Of a DNA stretch of 64,000 bases, positions 59,817 through 64,000 are shown in pieces. The position numbers and the translations under genes were made by a program. The stretch comes from Coleofasciculus sp040219735 (GTDB lineage Bacteria; Cyanobacteriota; Cyanobacteriia; Cyanobacteriales; Coleofasciculaceae): the NCBI GenBank assembly GCA_040219735.1, contig JAVJRX010000019.1; one strand, written 5' to 3'. Within the stretch, counting starts at the first letter, position 1. The number at the start of each line of letters is the position of its first letter. The notes beneath the pieces are model-generated. The model had not been told where the DNA came from and ran no database searches. It saw only the letters and a program-made list of their open reading frames with translations.

Positions 59817-61940
59817 ATGACAGGAGAGCTAACATCCACAATTAGCATTCACGAGCAAAAGCAGCAACCGCATCACCCGGAAGGTATTTCCACTCACACT
59901 TCCTTACCTCATAGCAGATCATCACGCCCAAGTTGGATGATTGAGGATAGTGAGAAACTTTATCGGATTCAGGGATGGGGGGAGCCATATTTTTCGATTA
60001 ACGCCGTCGGTCATGTAACGGTTTCCCCCAAAGGCGATCGCGGCGGTTCCCTAGATTTGAGGGAACTCGTTGAAGCGCTCAAAGGACGTAATCTGGAACT
60101 CCCGTTATTAATTCGCTTTTCCGATATCCTTGCCGATCGCATTGAGCGGTTAAATGCCTGTTTTGCCAAGGCGATCGCTCGCTATAACTACCCGGGTCGT
60201 TACCAGGGGGTTTATCCGGTTAAGTGCAATCAGCACCGACATCTGGTGGAAGAATTGGTACAGTTTGGACATCCCTATCAGTTTGGCTTAGAAGCGGGTT
60301 CTAAACCTGAACTGATGATTGCTCTAGCCACCTTAAAAACCGATGGCGCCCTGCTTATATGCAATGGTCACAAAGACCGGGAATATATCGAAACGGCGCT
60401 GCTATCGATGCGGTTGGGACAAAAACCGATTATTGTGATCGAGCAACTCGAAGAAGTCCAGCTTATTATTGACATTTCGGCAAAACTAGGTATTGAGCCG
60501 ATAGTTGGCGTGCGAGCCAAACTGAGTACAAAAGGGACGGGTCGTTGGGGAGAATCCACAGGCGATCGCGCCAAGTTTGGTCTGACGCTTCCGGAGATCC
60601 TAACCTGCGTGAACCAACTCCGGGATGCTGCAGTACTCCACACCTTGCAGTTATTGCACTTTCATATTGGTTCTCAAACCTCTGCCATTAGCGTGATTAA
60701 AGATGCAATTCGAGAAGCCAGTCAAATCTATGTCGAGTTGCGTTCCTTGGGCGCTGATATGAATTATCTCGATGTAGGTGGTGGTTTAGCCATTGACTAC
60801 GACGGCTCTAAAACCAACTTCTACGCCTCAAAAAACTACAACATGCAGAATTATGCCAACGATATCGTTGCCGAGGTTAAGGAAGCCTGTGAAGCCCGCC
60901 AGATGCCCGCTCCTGTATTAATTAGTGAAAGTGGTCGCGCGATCGCCTCTCATCAATCGGTACTCATCTTTGATGTCCTCAATACCAGCGATGTTCTCTC
61001 CGGAGAACCCAACCCAGCTCACGATAAGGAACATCTGATTATCCGTAACCTCTGGGAAACTTATCGTATTATTAGTCTGGAAAATTACCAAGAAGCCTAC
61101 CACGACGCCATTCAATTCAATGAAGAAGCCAAAAGCCTCTTTAATCTCGGTTATCTTAGCCTCACTCAACGGGCTAGAGCAGAACAATTGTACTGGGCAT
61201 GCTTTGAGAAGATTCTAAACATTGTCAGGACGCAGGACTATGTACCTGACGATCTCGAAGACTTAGAAAAAACGATGGCGTCAATTTATTACGTTAACTT
61301 ATCGGTCTTTCAATCGGTTCCCGATTCCTGGGCAATGAACCAGCTCTTTCCGATTATGCCCATTCATCGGCTAGATGAGGAGCCAACCCGCCGGGGTATC
61401 TTAGCCGATTTGACCTGTGACAGTGACGGCAAAATTAACCAGTTTATCGACCTGCGAGATGTTAAATCCGTGCTGGAACTGCATCCGTTAAGGAAAGCCA
61501 GGGTACAGGACAACCAGGATGTCGGCGGGGGTTCTACCGATAATGTTGTTGAAACAACCAATGGCTTAACTCAACCCGCCTTTCTAGAAGAGACGGGAAC
61601 AACATCTGATCATAAAATCCGAGAACCTTATTACTTAGGGTTGTTTTTAGTCGGAGCTTACCAAGAAATTATGGGCAATCTACACAACCTGTTTGGCAAC
61701 ACCAATACTGTTCATATTCGGCTAACACCCAGAGGCTATGAAATTGAGCATCTGGTTAAGGGAGATACGGTAACGGAAGTATTGAGTTACGTTCAGTACG
61801 ACGCCGAGGACTTAGTTGAAAGCATTCGTCGCCGCACCGAACAAGCTCTACGAGACAATAGAATTACCTTGGCAGAATCCCAATGGTTGCTGCAAAACTA
61901 CCAGAAGAGTCTCAATAGTTATACGTATCTTTCTTCTTAG
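59817..61940 (+). CDS. speA: Biosynthetic arginine decarboxylase
   Basis: PLP-dependent decarboxylase of 707 residues making agmatine for polyamine synthesis. The start of the catalytic region is 'IQGWGEPYFSINAVGHVTV'; PLP Lys lies in 'YPVKCNQHRHLVEEL' near 136; 'LDVGGGLAIDYDGS' and the glycine-rich region follow. Residues ~565-600 are an insertion made by a dispersed repeat (61521-61580) in frame: 'DVGGGSTDNVVETTNGL'. Normal sequence continues with 'EPYYLGLFLVGAYQEIMGNL'. The enzyme is otherwise complete. Confidence 0.94.
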   Translation: MTGELTSTISIHEQKQQPHHPEGISTHTSLPHSRSSRPSWMIEDSEKLYRIQGWGEPYFSINAVGHVTVSPKGDRGGSLDLRELVEALKGRNLELPLLIRFSDILADRIERLNACFAKAIARYNYPGRYQGVYPVKCNQHRHLVEELVQFGHPYQFGLEAGSKPELMIALATLKTDGALLICNGHKDREYIETALLSMRLGQKPIIVIEQLEEVQLIIDISAKLGIEPIVGVRAKLSTKGTGRWGESTGDRAKFGLTLPEILTCVNQLRDAAVLHTLQLLHFHIGSQTSAISVIKDAIREASQIYVELRSLGADMNYLDVGGGLAIDYDGSKTNFYASKNYNMQNYANDIVAEVKEACEARQMPAPVLISESGRAIASHQSVLIFDVLNTSDVLSGEPNPAHDKEHLIIRNLWETYRIISLENYQEAYHDAIQFNEEAKSLFNLGYLSLTQRARAEQLYWACFEKILNIVRTQDYVPDDLEDLEKTMASIYYVNLSVFQSVPDSWAMNQLFPIMPIHRLDEEPTRRGILADLTCDSDGKINQFIDLRDVKSVLELHPLRKARVQDNQDVGGGSTDNVVETTNGLTQPAFLEETGTTSDHKIREPYYLGLFLVGAYQEIMGNLHNLFGNTNTVHIRLTPRGYEIEHLVKGDTVTEVLSYVQYDAEDLVESIRRRTEQALRDNRITLAESQWLLQNYQKSLNSYTYLSS
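61521..61580 (+). repeat. Degenerate GGGCGGGTTT repeat inside speA
   Basis: GTCGGCGGGGGTTCTACCGA at the left and CTCAACCCGCC at the right, the same plan as the repeats in the TPR-CHAT and kinase genes. It encodes a related peptide (DVGGGSTDNVVETTNGL) in the same frame. More mutated than the other two, so probably older. Confidence 0.85.
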
Positions 61941-62109
61941 TTAGGTGTTGATGGTTGAAAGTACTTGCTTCTCTCCCAGCCAGCTACATCGTGCAAATTG
62001 CCCACCCACAGGTTTGGGAAAACCAACACCTGATCCTGTGGGTAGGCGTGCAGTAGTTAACCCGACCAGTAACATGAATGGTTGGGTGAGCAACAAGCGA
62101 GATTGCCGA

Positions 62110-63273
62110 CTAACCACCGTTACCCAAAAGTTCAGCTATAGCTTGCTGTTCTTCGGGTTCTTGGGATGGTGGTGTACGGCGGGTATCTGTAATCAACCAA
62201 TCGAGGGCAGCAGCTTGCACGTCGATAGTCGCACCGGTCTTATCAACGCAGTAGCGTCCAAAGACTAGCTTATCGACCAAGCGAACTCCTGCCCCTAAGC
62301 GGGAATATTCAAAGATCACGCTGTTATCAACAGTTGCCCCTTTACAAATCCAGCAATTCGGACCAATCATCGATGGACCAATAATTTTAGCACCATCTTC
62401 AATATGGGTCATGCCGCCAATATAAACCGGTCCGGTGACATCCACTTTGTCCCAATTAACCGCCACGTTTAATCCCGTGTAAACACCGGGAGCCACTTCC
62501 TTGCCGGGAATCGAGACATTTTTGATGTCTCCCCTCAAAACACCCCGAACCGCATGCCAATAGTCGGGGACTTTCCCAATATCCACCCACTGAAAATCCA
62601 TAGATACGGCATAAAAGGGCGCATCCATCTCCACTAATTTGGGAAATAAATCGCCACCGATGTCATATTCCTGACCAGATGGAATATAATCTAAGACTTC
62701 GGGTTCAAAAATATAAATGCCCGTATTGATATTGGTGCTGAGAGCTTCTTCTACCGAGGGTTTTTCCTGGAAAGTTTTAATCCGACCGCTTTCGTCAGTT
62801 ACCACCACACCGTAGCTAGAGACTCGCTCTCGCGGCACAGGTTTGGTCACAATTGTAGCCACAGAACCTTTTTCTTTATGCCACTTGACAGCAGCAGACA
62901 AGTCGAGATCAATCAGAGCATCCCCACAAAGGACAACAAAGGTGTCGTCAAAAAAGGGATAAAAGTCTTGGATTTTACGCATGCCACCCGCAGAACCCAT
63001 GGCTTCCCCCACCAATTGACCATCGATAATTCGACCTTCAAATGAATAGGTAATTTCGACACCAAATCGTTGACCGTCTCGGAAGTAGCCTTCAATTTCG
63101 TGGGCTAAGTGAGAGACGTTAACCACAACTTGGTCAAAACCATGCTGTCTTAGAAGTTCCAGTAAAAACTCCATTACAGGTTTTTGCAAGATGGGAATCA
63201 ATGGTTTGGGAATGGTATAGGTAATGGGGCGAACCCGAGTCCCCTTACCGGCTGCCAGAATCATGGCTTTCAT
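62110..63273 (-). CDS. Sugar-1-phosphate nucleotidyltransferase with left-handed beta-helix
   Basis: Protein of 387 residues. Nucleotidyltransferase N-terminus 'MKAMILAAGKGTRVRPITYT' with 'PKPLIPILQKPVMEF', then 'CGDALIDLD' and 'INTGIYIFEPEVL'. Hexapeptide repeats fill the C-terminal third ('GPVYIGGMTHIEDGAKIIG'). Most similar in pattern to mannose-1-phosphate guanylyltransferases or glucose-1-phosphate thymidylyltransferases of cyanobacteria; the exact sugar is unresolved. GAGGAAG precedes the ATG. Confidence 0.88.
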   Translation of the reverse strand: MKAMILAAGKGTRVRPITYTIPKPLIPILQKPVMEFLLELLRQHGFDQVVVNVSHLAHEIEGYFRDGQRFGVEITYSFEGRIIDGQLVGEAMGSAGGMRKIQDFYPFFDDTFVVLCGDALIDLDLSAAVKWHKEKGSVATIVTKPVPRERVSSYGVVVTDESGRIKTFQEKPSVEEALSTNINTGIYIFEPEVLDYIPSGQEYDIGGDLFPKLVEMDAPFYAVSMDFQWVDIGKVPDYWHAVRGVLRGDIKNVSIPGKEVAPGVYTGLNVAVNWDKVDVTGPVYIGGMTHIEDGAKIIGPSMIGPNCWICKGATVDNSVIFEYSRLGAGVRLVDKLVFGRYCVDKTGATIDVQAAALDWLITDTRRTPPSQEPEEQQAIAELLGNGG

Positions 63274-63653
63274 AATATTATCTTCCTCAAGCTACGCCAC
63301 AAATTTGCAAGTTAGTCAATTGAGTCTGATGCTCAGTGGTTGCCCTCCAAGGACGTTTAACCGTCGTCAAGACTCATCCTATATACCGGGAAAAATGACA
63401 GAGATCAGGTGACAAAGGGGTAGATTCACAAAAGTTTGAGTGACTACCGATACCCAATCAATATGCACCACTTACCTTTGTGGGTATGTAGGAGACTACA
63501 TACCGTATACATGAGTATCTGAAGGCTCTTGCCAAAAGCTAGGAAGCAAAATGGCAAGATGCGGTTCATGGAACTGGTATTGGTGCATTCTGTCAAGTGT
63601 TGAGCAGTCGATGAAGCTGCCAATCGTAATCCCAGATAACACCCCTGATTGAT
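63274..63653. other. Intergenic region between scpA and the nucleotidyltransferase gene
   Basis: About 380 bases with no recognisable gene, repeat family or clear hairpin. It lies downstream of scpA and upstream of the nucleotidyltransferase, both read on the minus strand. Confidence 0.45.
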
Positions 63654-64000
63654 TTACCCCAGCGTCCGGATTTTTAGGTCTTGGTAGAACTCCTCTTGAG
63701 ATAATTCCACCTTAGACTGAGCCGATAACAGGAGCAGCGCCCAAAACACACCGACTCTATCGCTGACTAGAGGTTCAGTGGTATCAACAGCCCTTCGGCG
63801 ATTGCCGTTTGTCGATACTGTTGGTGATACCGTCCACCACTCTAGCAATTGCTCTAGATTCAGCCAATCTTTTCCGGCGGCTATTTCGTGCCAATGACTG
63901 GAAATGAACTGTTCTAAGCGTTTAGCAATATCGGTGAGATTTTCATCATGAGCTAGATGGGCGATAGCTTGTGCCGTTTGTCCTCGTGAGAGAGATTGTC
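63654..64000 (-). CDS. scpA: Segregation and condensation protein A, 3' part (runs off the window)
   Basis: The minus-strand frame is open without interruption to the window edge, giving 115 residues of the C-terminus. 'HDENLTDIAKRLEQFI' and the end 'GVFWALLLLSAQSKVELSQE' match the cyanobacterial ScpA C-terminal winged-helix region, which binds the SMC head. ScpA works with SMC and ScpB in chromosome condensation. The start lies outside the window. Confidence 0.85.
   Translation of the reverse strand, partial: QSLSRGQTAQAIAHLAHDENLTDIAKRLEQFISSHWHEIAAGKDWLNLEQLLEWWTVSPTVSTNGNRRRAVDTTEPLVSDRVGVFWALLLLSAQSKVELSQEEFYQDLKIRTLG

Noticed and set aside
1..64000. rRNA and tRNA genes
   Set aside because: No T-loop/anticodon arrangement or rRNA signature was recognised by eye; a covariance search would be needed to exclude tRNAs fully.

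Overview
The window comes from a cyanobacterial chromosome, most likely a filamentous, Coleofasciculus/Microcoleus-like species. The octamer GCGATCGC (HIP1) recurs throughout. The gene set includes homogentisate phytyltransferase, a PetL-like photosynthetic peptide, the GntR-type regulator PlmA, DUF928 and DUF4058 proteins, PEP-CTERM proteins and large GAF-containing hybrid kinases. The species guess is inference. No rRNA or tRNA gene and no CRISPR array was seen.

Layout. 1-8.2 kb: a DUF928 protein, pabB, a Kef-type antiporter, a recent 0.9 kb tandem duplication carrying two PEP-CTERM genes, and a peroxiredoxin-like gene. 8.3-18.1 kb: two tandem filamentous-haemagglutinin-type exoproteins, an exported TPR-CHAT protease-like protein and a second DUF928 protein. 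18.5-21.3 kb: a membrane hydroxylase, then a two-gene AAA ATPase/TOPRIM-like module bracketed by a direct repeat of the 3' end of the neighbouring kinase gene. 21.2-27.2 kb: two overlapping hybrid histidine kinase genes, one with cyanobacteriochrome-like GAF domains. 27.3-41.4 kb: mostly housekeeping and regulatory genes (TPR, hpt, LRAT-like, Bax-inhibitor, RNase H-like, polyphosphate glucokinase, S1 protein, dienelactone hydrolase, plmA, an ethylene-receptor-like kinase, prfC). 41.4-50.3 kb: an accessory stretch with an unexplained TIGR04255 cassette, DUF4058, a solo TnpB element, aroB, a short petL-like gene, DUF1501 and a 5'-truncated IscB. 50.4-64 kb: TIGR03032, a beta-helix PEP-CTERM protein, a PG-binding/HEAT protein, a DMT transporter, sppA, aroH, speA, a sugar nucleotidyltransferase and the 3' end of scpA.

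How the genes relate. The FHA, TPR-CHAT and DUF928 proteins all carry export signals and probably form one envelope or secretion-linked system; its FhaC/ShlB-type partner is not in the window. The two kinases form a multi-step phosphorelay with candidate light-sensing input. pabB, aroB and aroH all belong to chorismate metabolism but are scattered.

The most unusual signal is a set of short dispersed inverted repeats. One ~60 bp repeat ends in GGGCGGGTTT/AAACCCGCCC and another has the core GTAGAGACGT. They lie between genes but also inside at least three otherwise intact genes (TPR-CHAT, hybrid kinase, arginine decarboxylase), where they add related peptides in the same reading frame. This resembles the Rickettsia palindromic elements.
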